Shown: one piece after another, positions 44,276 through 53,234 of the stretch | Layout of the letters: every line of letters starts with the position of its first letter | How positions within the stretch are numbered: the stretch's first letter is position 1 | DNA from: Lacrimispora algidixylanolytica | Lineage (GTDB): Bacteria; Bacillota; Clostridia; Lachnospirales; Lachnospiraceae | Direction of reading: 5' to 3' | Length of the DNA: 64,000 nucleotides | NCBI RefSeq assembly: GCF_003609635.1 | Contig: NZ_MCIA01000007.1 | Span: forward strand, 62,001-126,000 | The notes under the pieces: model-generated | The model's database searches: none | Seen by the model: the letters and a program-made list of their open reading frames with translations, nothing else | What the model was told of the DNA's origin: nothing | Made by a program: the position numbers and the translations under genes

Positions 44276-46888
44276 ATGAGTTCATATGTGCTTAGCTTTC
44301 AAGAAATTGACAAAACAAAGCGTTCCGTGGTAGGGGGGAAAGGTGCCAATCTAGGGGAACTATTCGGGCTTACGGGGATTCTAGTACCGGAAGGTTTTTG
44401 TATTACAACAGAAGCATATAAAAAGATAATTGGAAATAATCTGGAACTTAACAGTTTATTGCATGAACTATCGTACCTTAAAGTAGAAGATAGGAAAAAA
44501 ATTGCTGAAGTTAGCAAAAAGATTCGCATGATCATCGAAAGAATATCTATTTCTAAGGATATAGCAGAAGAAATCGCCGTCTTTCTCTCCAGGATTGGAG
44601 AAAAGAATTCCTTTGCAGTACGATCCAGTGCAACTGCAGAGGATTTACCGACAGCTTCCTTTGCAGGCCAGCAGGATACGTATTTAAACATTATGGGAAA
44701 GGAAGCCATAATGAATCATATCAGCAAGTGCTGGGCATCGCTATTTACAGAGAGGGCAGTCACTTACCGTATACAAAACGGCTTTGACCACCGAAAAGTC
44801 TATCTGTCGGTGGTTGTTCAGAAGATGGTCTTCCCACAGGTGGCAGGAATTTTGTTTACTGCCGATCCCGTCACTTCCAATAGGAAGGTATTATCCATTG
44901 ATGCCAGCTTCGGGCTTGGAGAAGCCTTGGTCTCCGGTCTGGTAAATGCGGATAACTATAAGGTACGTGAGGGTAAGGTTATCGGTAAGAAGGTATCCAC
45001 CAAGAAGCTGGCTATTTATGCCTTAAAGGATGGCGGAACAAAAGAACAGGCGGTTGAGCCAGAGTGGCAGAACAGGCAAGTGCTGACGGATGAGCATATT
45101 TTACAGCTTGAGCACTTGGGCAGAAAGATCGAAGAACATTTTGGTTGTCCTCAGGACATCGAATGGTGTTTGGCTGATAAAACATTTTACATTGTCCAAA
45201 GTCGGCCAATTACAACTTTATATCCCATCCCAGAAGCGAATGATAAAGAAAACCACGTCTATTTATCTGTTGGTCATCAACAAATGATGACTGATCCCAT
45301 AAAACCATTGGGAATATCTTTAATGAAGTTAATATCTTCTGGTAACTGGTTTAAAGCTGGTGGAAGGTTGTTTTTTGATGTGACACAAATGTTGGCTTCT
45401 CCAGACGGCAGAAAACTGTTATTAAATAACATGAGACAACTAGAACCGCTCACAGAAGACGCAATTATGACAATTATGGAGCGAGATTTTATAAAATGCT
45501 TACCAAATGATAAGAAAGAGCAGAATTCTGTTAATAGTGATAAAGTTACGCTGCCTGAAAAACCTCAAGCACAAATCGAAAACGATCCGTTCATTGTTTC
45601 TGATTTGATTAGAAAAAGTCAAACTTCCATAGAAGAGTTGAAACGAAACATTCAAGGGAAATCAGGAACGAATTTAATTGATTTTATATTAGAAGATATC
45701 CAGGAGTTAAAAAGGATTTTATTTGACCCTCAAAGTTCAGCTGTATTTATGGCTGCCATAAATGCTTCACTTTGGATCAATGATAAAATGAAAGAGTGGT
45801 TGGGTGAAAAGAACGCAGCAGACATACTTTCTCAATCGGTACCAAACAATATTACTTCGGAAATGGGTCTGGCGTTAATGGATGTGGCTGATGTAATTCG
45901 CCCTTATCCCGAAGTAGTTGATTACTTATTAAGTGTAAAAGATGATGATTTTTTGGAAAAACTAGTTAAGCTTGATGGTGGGCAGGAAGTCCGATATGCA
46001 ATCCTGTCTTATCTTGACAAATACGGAATGCGATGTAGCGGAGAAATAGATATTACGAAACCCCGCTTTAATGAAAAACCAACAATGCTTCTTCCAATGA
46101 TTCTTAGTAACATCAAAAACTTTGAACCAAATGAAAGCCATCTTAAATTTGAGCAAGGAAGACAGCAAGCTCTGAAAAAGGAACAAGAGTTATTAGATCG
46201 ATTGAAGCAATTGCAGGATGGTGAAGAAAAAGTCAAAGAAACAAAGCGAATGATTGACCTCATCAGAAATTTCATTGGTTATCGTGAATATCCAAAATAC
46301 GGCATGGTTAGTCGATACTTTGTTTATAAGCAGGCTTTACTGAAAGAAGCCGATCGACTCGTTCAGACAATTGTTATTCATGAAAGAGAAGATATATATT
46401 ATCTCACTTTTGAAGAACTTCGTGAAGTCTTAGTCACAAATAAACTGGATTATGAAATCATCTGTAAGCGTAAAGAAGAGTATAAATCATTTAAAAAACT
46501 AACTCCCCCACGTGTTATTACCTCTGAAGGTGAAATAATTGCAGGCGAGTATAAACTAGAAAATCTTCCAGCGGGTGCTATGGCAGGTCTACCTGTTTCT
46601 TCAGGAGTTGTTGAAGGAAGAGCACGCGTCATCTTAAGCATGGAAGACGCAAATTTAGAAGATGGAGATATATTAGTCACTACCTTTACTGACCCTAGCT
46701 GGACACCATTATTTGTATCTTTGAAAGGCTTAGTCACTGAAATTGGTGGACTGATGACCCATGGAGCAGTGATCGCTCGTGAATATGGTCTGCCAGCAGT
46801 TGTCGGAGTGGAAAATGCCACCAAAATGATAAAGGATGGGCAACGAATTCGCGTGCATGGTACTGAGGGGTATGTAGAAATTCTATAA
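44276..46888 (+). CDS. rph: Rifamycin phosphotransferase (PEP synthase-like)
   Basis: Dikinase-like enzyme that inactivates rifampicin by phosphorylating it with ATP, giving AMP and phosphate. At 870 aa it closely follows Listeria and Bacillus RPH: N-terminal ATP-grasp domain (VGGKGANLGE, FAVRSSATAEDLPTASFAGQQDTYLN, SIDASFGLGEALVSGLV, QDIEWCLA), a central rifampicin-binding region (GHQQMMTDPIKPLG), and a C-terminal swivelling domain with catalytic H829 in GGLMTHGAVIAREYG. GGGAGGAG gives the SD. The first third looks more G+C-rich than the rest. It differs from PEP synthase in order and length. Confidence 0.88.
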   Translation: MSSYVLSFQEIDKTKRSVVGGKGANLGELFGLTGILVPEGFCITTEAYKKIIGNNLELNSLLHELSYLKVEDRKKIAEVSKKIRMIIERISISKDIAEEIAVFLSRIGEKNSFAVRSSATAEDLPTASFAGQQDTYLNIMGKEAIMNHISKCWASLFTERAVTYRIQNGFDHRKVYLSVVVQKMVFPQVAGILFTADPVTSNRKVLSIDASFGLGEALVSGLVNADNYKVREGKVIGKKVSTKKLAIYALKDGGTKEQAVEPEWQNRQVLTDEHILQLEHLGRKIEEHFGCPQDIEWCLADKTFYIVQSRPITTLYPIPEANDKENHVYLSVGHQQMMTDPIKPLGISLMKLISSGNWFKAGGRLFFDVTQMLASPDGRKLLLNNMRQLEPLTEDAIMTIMERDFIKCLPNDKKEQNSVNSDKVTLPEKPQAQIENDPFIVSDLIRKSQTSIEELKRNIQGKSGTNLIDFILEDIQELKRILFDPQSSAVFMAAINASLWINDKMKEWLGEKNAADILSQSVPNNITSEMGLALMDVADVIRPYPEVVDYLLSVKDDDFLEKLVKLDGGQEVRYAILSYLDKYGMRCSGEIDITKPRFNEKPTMLLPMILSNIKNFEPNESHLKFEQGRQQALKKEQELLDRLKQLQDGEEKVKETKRMIDLIRNFIGYREYPKYGMVSRYFVYKQALLKEADRLVQTIVIHEREDIYYLTFEELREVLVTNKLDYEIICKRKEEYKSFKKLTPPRVITSEGEIIAGEYKLENLPAGAMAGLPVSSGVVEGRARVILSMEDANLEDGDILVTTFTDPSWTPLFVSLKGLVTEIGGLMTHGAVIAREYGLPAVVGVENATKMIKDGQRIRVHGTEGYVEIL

Positions 46889-46941
46889 TCGGGAAGATGT
46901 TGTCTTACTCCCAAGGAATTATATAAAAGTTGAAAACTAGG

Positions 46942-46970
46942 AAAGGCGGCCCAATCAAGGTCGCTTTTTC
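46942..46970 (+). terminator. Probable rph terminator
   Basis: AAGGCGGCC pairs with GGTCGCTTT (two G-U pairs) followed by TTT. Confidence 0.5.
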
Positions 46971-46989
46971 AGAAAGGAAAAGTAATTGT

Positions 46990-47134
46990 ATGAGGCAAAT
47001 TCATAATGTTGAAAATTGCATACGTAAATGACTGCTTCAGAAATATATCTGCCGCCAAGGCTCCACTAAGCTCAAGCGGCATGGTTTTATCTCCTCAAAG
47101 CATTTAGCTGTAGATACGACTACCATTTCCAGCG
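46990..47134 (+). pseudogene. Possible decayed ORF
   Basis: From ATG 46990 the frame reads MRQIHNVENCIRK, a TGA, then LLQKYICRQGSTKLKRHGF and on through ISSKHLAVDTTTISSDGD into the hairpin repeat. I do not recognise it. A single internal stop in an otherwise open, basic frame suggests a relic, but chance is possible. Confidence 0.25.
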
Positions 47135-47167
47135 ACGGCGATTTTGAAATCAATTCAAAACCGCCGT
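47135..47167. repeat. Hairpin repeat, copy 2
   Basis: ACGGCGATTTTGAA (47135-47148) pairs with TTCAAAACCGCCGT (47154-47167) with one mismatch. It is nearly identical to the repeat at 40758-40796 in sequence and orientation, and both are followed by a TTAC-containing tail. It also lies at the 3' end of the - strand GNAT gene. Confidence 0.75.
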
Positions 47168-47196
47168 TTATTACGTGCTTACATAGGATTTAATCA

Positions 47197-47619
47197 TTAT
47201 TTAGCCCATTCCATAGCCAGCTCCGCTTCACCGGTATTTTCATCCATCTGTTCTCTTACAAGGGTGAAGCCTTCTCTTACATAAAATCTTACGGCACCTT
47301 CATTGCTTTTATATACCTGCAGGGATAAATCAGAGTGGTTTTTCTTTGCCTGATCTAAAAGCGCCTTTCCGATCCCCTGGGACTGACACCTTAAATCAAT
47401 GAAAATACCTGCAATGTAATGATCCAAGAGTCCTATAAATCCCTTTATCTTGTGATTGTTTTCATAGACAAAAATTTCAGCTTCAGGCAACATGCGTTTC
47501 ACTTCCTCGTAGTTATCCTGCCAATAGTTTTGAGGGATAAAATCATGTGCCTTTGTGTTGGTGTCCAACCAGATTTTCATGACGACATCCAGGTCTTTGT
47601 TGTTAAACTCTCGTACCAT
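47197..47619 (-). CDS. GNAT family N-acetyltransferase (YjaB-like)
   Basis: A 140-aa acetyl-CoA-dependent acyltransferase. ATG 47619 is chosen because GGAG lies 6 bases upstream and the family normally begins with MVREFNNKDLDVVMKIWLDTN; the longer frame from 47799 adds non-homologous residues. The acetyl-CoA loop is RCQSQGIGKALL, and the C-terminal FYVREGF is typical. The closest type is YjaB; the substrate is unknown. Confidence 0.9.
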   Translation of the reverse strand: MVREFNNKDLDVVMKIWLDTNTKAHDFIPQNYWQDNYEEVKRMLPEAEIFVYENNHKIKGFIGLLDHYIAGIFIDLRCQSQGIGKALLDQAKKNHSDLSLQVYKSNEGAVRFYVREGFTLVREQMDENTGEAELAMEWAK

Positions 47620-47790
47620 GTTCTTCTCCATTTCGTTCATACTATAAGTCAGTTCATACTTCTTGTGCGAGTATGCCTGACTTATTTCTATTATATCAAC
47701 AATCTCCACCCGGTACAAGATTCTATTTGAATCCATCAGGCAGGTCAGCTCCCTATGAATCGTCTGTAATAAAAAATTCATAATACTCCA

Positions 47791-47843
47791 TTGACACAAG
47801 GCGGAAAATCACATATGATAACTATAGACGGACAGTCGGTCTA
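47791..47843 (+). promoter_or_regulatory. Promoter and operator of the TetR-MFS-ABC operon
   Basis: TTGACA (47791-47796), 17-base spacer, TATGAT (47814-47819), followed directly by the near-palindrome TAGACGGACAGTCGGTCTA (47825-47843), symmetric except at three positions. The operator covers the start of transcription, 19 bases before the TetR gene ATG, as expected for autorepression. Confidence 0.8.
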
Positions 47844-47861
47844 TAATAGGAGAGAGATAAT

Positions 47862-48506
47862 ATGAAAATAATTAAAAACCCAGAAGAACGTAAAAACGAG
47901 ATTTTAGACGCAGCAGATAAGCTGTTTACCCAAAAGGGATTTGATGGTACCAGTACCAATGATATTTTAGAGGCGGTAGGGATTGCAAGAGGAACCTTAT
48001 ATTATCATTTTAAATCAAAGGAAGACATTATGGATTCCCTTATCGACCGTTACAGTACTAGCCTTTTAACCAGAGCAAAGGAAGTTGCCGATAACAAAAG
48101 CATTCCGGTTTATGAGCGGATTGTCCAAACGGTGATGGCACTTAACATGAACCACGTCAGTGGAAAAGAGATTATAGAGCACATTCATAAACCTCAAAAT
48201 GCACTGATGCATTTCAAAGCCCAAAAGGCTATTTTAAATGGACTCACACCGATTCTTACGGAAATCATCAAGGAAGGAATTGAGCAGGGGTTATGCACCA
48301 CACCCTATCCCTATGAAGCAATTGAGATGCTAGTCGTCTATACAAATACTGTTTTTGATGGCAATATGATTGACCTTACGGATGAGGACAGGATTTTGCG
48401 TGTGAAAGCATTTGTGTTTCACACAGAACGACTACTTGGTGTGGAGAGAGGAACTCTTTCCTTGGCGCATGAAATATTTGAAAGGGATGATACAGATGAA
48501 TCATAA
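47862..48506 (+). CDS. TetR family regulator of the efflux operon
   Basis: A 214-aa repressor. The helix-turn-helix (FDGTSTNDILEAVGIARGTLYYHFKSKEDIM) is typical of the AcrR/QacR type. The C-terminal ligand pocket is not diagnostic. Its own operator lies at 47825. The MFS gene starts inside its 3' end (11-base overlap), so regulator and transporters are one unit. The probable inducer is a drug or membrane-active compound exported by the following genes. Confidence 0.92.
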   Translation: MKIIKNPEERKNEILDAADKLFTQKGFDGTSTNDILEAVGIARGTLYYHFKSKEDIMDSLIDRYSTSLLTRAKEVADNKSIPVYERIVQTVMALNMNHVSGKEIIEHIHKPQNALMHFKAQKAILNGLTPILTEIIKEGIEQGLCTTPYPYEAIEMLVVYTNTVFDGNMIDLTDEDRILRVKAFVFHTERLLGVERGTLSLAHEIFERDDTDES

Positions 48507-49812
48507 AGAGAAAGCGTTTCAAAAATTTCTTCTTCTTTGGGTTGGAGACTTGATTTCCTCCATCGGTGGAGGGTTAACAGCCTTTGGAATTGGCGTTTAT
48601 GTATATCAGAAGACAGGAATGGCTTCCCATGTAGCATTGGTGACCCTCCTTTCCTTTCTTCCAACTCTGCTTCTTGGTGCTCCGGCAGGAGTGCTGGCAG
48701 ACCGTTATGACCGCAGATTAATTATGATTTTGGGAGATGGACTTTCTGCTTTGGGCCCGTTGTTCATTCTGTTTTGTTTGTTAAACAATGATGTGCAGTT
48801 ATGGCAAATCTATGTAGGAGTAACCATCAGTTCCATATTTTTCTCTTTATTAGAGCCAGCTTATCGAGCGACCATTACAGATATGCTTACTGGAGACCAA
48901 TATACAAAAGCCAGTGGTCTAGCTCAGGCAGCAGGATCTGCCAAATACTTAATTTCTCCAGTGATTGCTGGATTTTTACTGAAATACTTTGATATCAACC
49001 TATTGCTGGTCATAGATATCTGTACCTTTTTTGTTACTATGGGTACGACCCTTGTAGTACGAAAGGGATTGGCATCCAAGAAAAAGACTACAAGTACAGC
49101 CTTTCTTACTGATTTTAAAGAGGGCTTTGATGCCCTGTCAAAGAACAAAGGTGTTATGACCCTGATTTTCATGACAACGTTTATCACTCTGTGCCTGGGC
49201 TATATTCAGACCCTTGCATCTCCCATGATATTAAGCTTTTCAAACACCACGACCTTGGGAGTGGTTCAAGCCCTGATGGCATCAGGAATGTTAGTAAGTA
49301 GCATCTTACTTGGAGTCGTGCCTATCAAAAGGGGATATGTAAAAGTACTGTGTTTTTCTTTGTTTGGTTCCGGTGTGTTTATGGCACTATTTGGTATGAA
49401 GGAAAATCTTACGTTTATTACTTTGGCAGGAATTTTATTTTTCTCTATGCTGCCTTTTGCAAATACAAGTATTGATTATCTGCTTCGAACCAATATTAAT
49501 AATGAACTCCAGGGAAGGGTATGGGGACTGGTGGGACTAATCTCCCAGCTAGGATATATCTTTGCTTATGCAACCTCTGGAGTGCTGGCAGATTACGTGT
49601 TCACCCCATTGCTTTTAGAGGGAGGGGGATTGTCTGGCAGTGTTGGAAGAATACTGGGAACAGGACAAGGCAGAGGCGCTGGCTTTTTGATTCTCATAGC
49701 TGGCGGTCTTTTGTGTATCGTTTCTATCGCGTTATATCGTATGAAATCGGTTCAAACGTTAGAAAGTGGAGGTGACCTATGTTTAGACGGATCATCCGGA
49801 ATGACATCTTAA
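48496..49812 (+). CDS. MFS transporter
   Basis: A 438-aa, about 12-helix exporter of the MFS_3 / enterobactin-exporter-like (EntS) drug-resistance group. ATG 48496 is preceded by AAAGGG and overlaps the TetR gene; the long frame from 48412 is not used. The helix 2-3 loop GAPAGVLADRYDRRLIM is the MFS motif A. The central loop sits near residue 200. Its 3' end overlaps the ABC permease gene by 34 bases. A drug or metabolite efflux role is inferred. Confidence 0.9.
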   Translation: MNHKEKAFQKFLLLWVGDLISSIGGGLTAFGIGVYVYQKTGMASHVALVTLLSFLPTLLLGAPAGVLADRYDRRLIMILGDGLSALGPLFILFCLLNNDVQLWQIYVGVTISSIFFSLLEPAYRATITDMLTGDQYTKASGLAQAAGSAKYLISPVIAGFLLKYFDINLLLVIDICTFFVTMGTTLVVRKGLASKKKTTSTAFLTDFKEGFDALSKNKGVMTLIFMTTFITLCLGYIQTLASPMILSFSNTTTLGVVQALMASGMLVSSILLGVVPIKRGYVKVLCFSLFGSGVFMALFGMKENLTFITLAGILFFSMLPFANTSIDYLLRTNINNELQGRVWGLVGLISQLGYIFAYATSGVLADYVFTPLLLEGGGLSGSVGRILGTGQGRGAGFLILIAGGLLCIVSIALYRMKSVQTLESGGDLCLDGSSGMTS

Positions 49813-52097
49813 AAAGCCGTACCGTATCGTTCATTACTTTGGTGTTTATTGCTGCCGCAGCGGCCCTGGTTTCTCTGGCAGCTTTGCTGACAGTCCATCT
49901 GACTGGTGCAATCGACGGGCTCATGATTCAGGCAAAGACCCCTCATTTTTTACAGATGAATACTGGGCAGCCTAACATATCCCGCCTAGAAAGCTTTGCA
50001 AAGAAGAATGAAAGCGTTACAGAGTTTCAGGTACTAGAATTTCTAAATGTGGAGGGATCAGAAATCGTTATCGGCGCCAATAGCCTGGCCGGCAGCGTAC
50101 AAGACAATGGCTTCTCCACTCAAAGCAGCTCGTTTGATTACCTCCTTTCCCTTGATGGAACTGTCATTCATCCTTCTGACGGGGAGCTTTATGTCCCTAT
50201 TGCATACGGCAGAGATGGCACAGCACAAATCGGGGATAAGGCGGTGATTCATGGAAAGCAGTTTACCGTAAAAGGCTTTCTTAGAGATTCCCAGATGAAT
50301 TCTCTGTTAGCCTCTTCAAAGCGTTTTCTAATAAGTGAACATGATTATAATGAGCTTAAAAACTTCGGGAGCATGGAATATCTCGTTGAATTCAGGCTAA
50401 AGAATTTAGATGATCTGGGAGCATTTGAAACTGCATATATAAACGAAGGGCTGGAAGCCAACGGGCCAACGGTGACTTACCCTCTGTTTAAGATGATGAA
50501 TGCAGTATCGGACGGTCTTATGATTGCCGTAATACTCTTGGTAAGTGCCTTAGTAGTACTCATTGCTTTTTTATGCATCCGCTTTACCCTCCTGGAAAAG
50601 ATGGAGGAGGATGCAAGAGAAATCGGGGTCATGAAAGCCATTGGGCTACGGACCTTAGATATTAAAAAGCTATACCTTGGCAAATATACTGCCCTCGGCG
50701 GCGCAGGCTGCATAATAGGAGGCGGGATATCCCTAGGACTATCAAAAATAGCTCTAAAAAACATTCGCCTGACCATAGGAGACGGAGGAAATAAAACCCT
50801 TGCAATCAGTCTTTCAATCATTGGAATCCTGCTGATTTATCTCTTGATTCTGGTCTATGTAAGTCATGTGCTCCGGCGTTTTCATAAGATATCGGCCGCT
50901 CAGGCAATCCGGTTTGGAGGAATAGAGGAAACTGGGAAACGTACAAACAGGCTGACATTAAGCAACAACATGTTTTTAAATACCAATGTTTTTCTTGGAA
51001 TAAAGGAAGTATTTCAGCGAAAAAGGCTATATGCAACCATGCTGTCTGTGGTGGTTGTTTCTGCATTCATCATCCTTGTTCCTCTAAATCTCCACCACAC
51101 CATATCCTCCCCTGAATTTGGCACTTATATGGGAATTGGACGCAGTGATCTTATCATTCGGATGCAAAATACTTCTAATGATGATCAAATGGTGAAAGAA
51201 ACCGTCCAAATGCTCCAAAGCGACAAGGACGTTTCTCAATATGCTGTGCTCACTTCCAAACGTTTTACCGCCAGAACCATAACAGGCAGAGAAGAACCAA
51301 TCAAGATTGAACTAGGAAACCACTCTATTTTCCCCGTATTATATGTAACAGGAAAAGAACCTCAAAAGCAGGGAGAAATCGCACTTTCCGTACTCAATGC
51401 TAAGGAATTAAAGAAACAAGTTGGAGATATCGTAGTCCTTACAGATCATGGCATGGAAACACAGTTGGTGGTCTGCGGTATATACTCCGACATCACAAAC
51501 GGTGGCAAAACGGCAAAAGCATCCTTTGTAGATGATAGCAAAGAAGCTCTGTGGAATACCATTTGTGTGAAGCTGTCTCAAGATGTTTCTGTGGACAAAA
51601 AGGTAGGGGAGTATGGCAAGAGTCTAGGCTTTGCAAAGATTTCTGGCATTAACGGATATATCACGCAGACCTTTGGGCCAACCATTCGTTCCGTAGGGAA
51701 AGCAGCAGCAGTAGGAATGGTGGCCGCTCTATTCATGACTCTCTTAATCACCTTACTGATGATTAAGATGCTTCTTGCAAAAGAGAGGTATTCCATCGCA
51801 GTTATGAAATCGGTGGGCTATACCTCTAAAGATATCTCGGCTCAGTATCTATCACGTTTCCTACTTATTCTCACAACTGGAGTCATACTGGGCACGGTCC
51901 TTGCAAACACACTGGGAGAAACTTTGGCAGGAGCCTTAATTGCTTCCTTTGGAGCTGCGTCCTTTCAATTTGTAATCGATCCGATTTCTGCTTATCTGGT
52001 CACCCCACTTTTACTGGGAGGTACGGTATTGCTAGCGGCGTTCTTTGGATCGTCAGGAGTAAAGAACATTAAAATATCCCAACATATAAAGGAGTAA
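49779..52097 (+). CDS. ABC transporter permease (FtsX/MacB type)
   Basis: A 772-aa membrane protein with two FtsX units. Helix 1 is near residues 18-42, then a large extracytoplasmic domain (about 45-235), helices at about 240-370, a second extracytoplasmic domain (about 435-620), and helices at about 630-770. GGAGGTGA provides the SD. This layout is that of antimicrobial-peptide/bacitracin-type or macrolide exporters of the MacB superfamily. It works with the ATPase that follows after 3 bases. Confidence 0.93.
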   Translation: MFRRIIRNDILKSRTVSFITLVFIAAAAALVSLAALLTVHLTGAIDGLMIQAKTPHFLQMNTGQPNISRLESFAKKNESVTEFQVLEFLNVEGSEIVIGANSLAGSVQDNGFSTQSSSFDYLLSLDGTVIHPSDGELYVPIAYGRDGTAQIGDKAVIHGKQFTVKGFLRDSQMNSLLASSKRFLISEHDYNELKNFGSMEYLVEFRLKNLDDLGAFETAYINEGLEANGPTVTYPLFKMMNAVSDGLMIAVILLVSALVVLIAFLCIRFTLLEKMEEDAREIGVMKAIGLRTLDIKKLYLGKYTALGGAGCIIGGGISLGLSKIALKNIRLTIGDGGNKTLAISLSIIGILLIYLLILVYVSHVLRRFHKISAAQAIRFGGIEETGKRTNRLTLSNNMFLNTNVFLGIKEVFQRKRLYATMLSVVVVSAFIILVPLNLHHTISSPEFGTYMGIGRSDLIIRMQNTSNDDQMVKETVQMLQSDKDVSQYAVLTSKRFTARTITGREEPIKIELGNHSIFPVLYVTGKEPQKQGEIALSVLNAKELKKQVGDIVVLTDHGMETQLVVCGIYSDITNGGKTAKASFVDDSKEALWNTICVKLSQDVSVDKKVGEYGKSLGFAKISGINGYITQTFGPTIRSVGKAAAVGMVAALFMTLLITLLMIKMLLAKERYSIAVMKSVGYTSKDISAQYLSRFLLILTTGVILGTVLANTLGETLAGALIASFGAASFQFVIDPISAYLVTPLLLGGTVLLAAFFGSSGVKNIKISQHIKE

Positions 52098-52100
52098 GAG

Positions 52101-52859
52101 ATGAAAAAACTGATCAAGGCAGAAGAAATTGTTAAAGTATTTGACCAGGGCGGAGAATCACAAACCGTACTAAGTCATGCTTCTTTGGATATTGGGGAAG
52201 GAGAATTTGTTGCGGTCATGGGTCCCTCTGGTTCCGGTAAATCCACTCTGCTATTTGTTCTAAGCGGAATGGACCCAGCAGACAGCGGAACCATTACCTT
52301 TGACGGAGCCGATCTATCTAACATGTCGGAAGATGAGCTGGCAGATCTTCGCCGTACAAAAATCGGATTTGTCTTTCAGCAGCCCACCTTGTTAAAGAAT
52401 CTAAACATCATCGATAACATTCTGCTCCCTTCTCTAAGGGATAACAGAAAGGAAGCCAAATGGATTAAAAAGCGAGCAGAAGAACTAATGGAACAAATGG
52501 GAATTGGAGAACTAGCTGATCGGGAGATCAATCAAGTATCCGGAGGACAACTGCAGCGGGCAGGAATCTGCCGGGCGCTTATGAGTGGGCCGAAGATCAT
52601 CCTTGCAGATGAACCTACTGGTGCTCTTAACTCTAAAACCGCTCAGGATATCATGGAATTATTTTCTGGAATCAACAGGGAAGGAACGGCGCTCTTACTG
52701 GTAACCCATGATCCCAGAGTCGCAGCCAGAGCGGAACGGGTTCTGTTTATGAGCGATGGGCGTATCGTAAGTGAGCTTAAATTTTTGGCAAGAGGAAGGG
52801 AGGCTCTAGAGAAAAATCTCATTAAAGTAATGGAGAAAATGAATGAGCTTGGTATATAA
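52101..52859 (+). CDS. ABC transporter ATP-binding protein (LolD/MacB type)
   Basis: A 252-aa ATPase. Walker A is GPSGSGKS (about 46-53), the Q-loop is in FVFQQPTLL, the signature is VSGGQLQRAGI, Walker B is IILADEPTGALNSK, and the H-loop is VTHDPRVA. The GALNS sequence after Walker B marks the LolD/MacB subgroup that pairs with FtsX-type permeases, here the gene just upstream. Confidence 0.94.
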   Translation: MKKLIKAEEIVKVFDQGGESQTVLSHASLDIGEGEFVAVMGPSGSGKSTLLFVLSGMDPADSGTITFDGADLSNMSEDELADLRRTKIGFVFQQPTLLKNLNIIDNILLPSLRDNRKEAKWIKKRAEELMEQMGIGELADREINQVSGGQLQRAGICRALMSGPKIILADEPTGALNSKTAQDIMELFSGINREGTALLLVTHDPRVAARAERVLFMSDGRIVSELKFLARGREALEKNLIKVMEKMNELGI

Positions 52860-52871
52860 ATAAGTTTGAGT

Positions 52872-52900
52872 TTGACAGTTAAATTATGATGTAGTATGAT
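52872..52900 (+). promoter_or_regulatory. Promoter of the ABC-F leader
   Basis: TTGACA (52872-52877), 17-base spacer, TATGAT (52895-52900). Transcription would start near 52907, leaving a leader of about 370 bases before the ABC-F gene. Confidence 0.75.
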
Positions 52901-52936
52901 TTTAAGGAAGGGTTATACCCTCATAAGGAGATCAGC

Positions 52937-53026
52937 ATGAACTTTTATTTGACGAATGAACTGAAAAAGAAACTCAACTCTGTACAATCCATACCGGTGA
53001 AACATTGTGCAGAGTATAGCGGATAA
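52937..53026 (+). CDS. Leader peptide ORF of the ABC-F gene (29 aa)
   Basis: A small ORF beginning MNFYLTNELKKKLNSVQ and ending AEYSG, with a strong SD (AAGGAG, 52925-52930) 6 bases upstream. It lies between a consensus promoter and two terminator hairpins ahead of an ABC-F gene. Resistance-type ABC-F genes are commonly controlled by ribosome stalling on such leader ORFs. A 12-bp stem (52977-53015) lies within its 3' half, so ribosome position would decide whether that stem forms. Confidence 0.65.
   Translation: MNFYLTNELKKKLNSVQSIPVKHCAEYSG
52977..53015 (+). promoter_or_regulatory. Hairpin inside the leader ORF
   Basis: ACTCTGTACAAT (52977-52988) pairs with ATTGTGCAGAGT (53004-53015) with one G-U pair. 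It is a candidate switch element of the attenuator. Confidence 0.6.
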
Positions 53027-53123
53027 ATCAACGCGATAGGATTTCATCGGGAAACATTGCAATAGAAGAGGTGACTTAGTCCCAACTTTTATTGTCTGTT
53101 TTCCGTGAACAAATTTGTGTTTG

Positions 53124-53159
53124 AAAAGGCTGAGGACAATGTTTTGTCCCCAGCCTTTT
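53124..53159 (+). terminator. First leader terminator-like hairpin
   Basis: AAAAGGCTGAGGACAA (53124-53139) pairs with TTGTCCCCAGCCTTTT (53144-53159) with one mismatch. Confidence 0.7.
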
Positions 53160-53187
53160 GCATTACTATAGGCCATATCAGGTTTAG

Positions 53188-53234
53188 AGGCAGAAGGCAG
53201 ATACACTAGTGTATCTTTGTCTTCTGCCTTTTTT
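53188..53234 (+). terminator. Leader terminator (attenuator) before the ABC-F gene
   Basis: AGGCAGAAG (53188-53196) pairs with CTTCTGCCT (53221-53229), and the inner GATACAC/GTGTATC also pairs; T6 follows. It lies only 45 bases before the ABC-F start, so it must be bypassed for expression. Confidence 0.85.
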
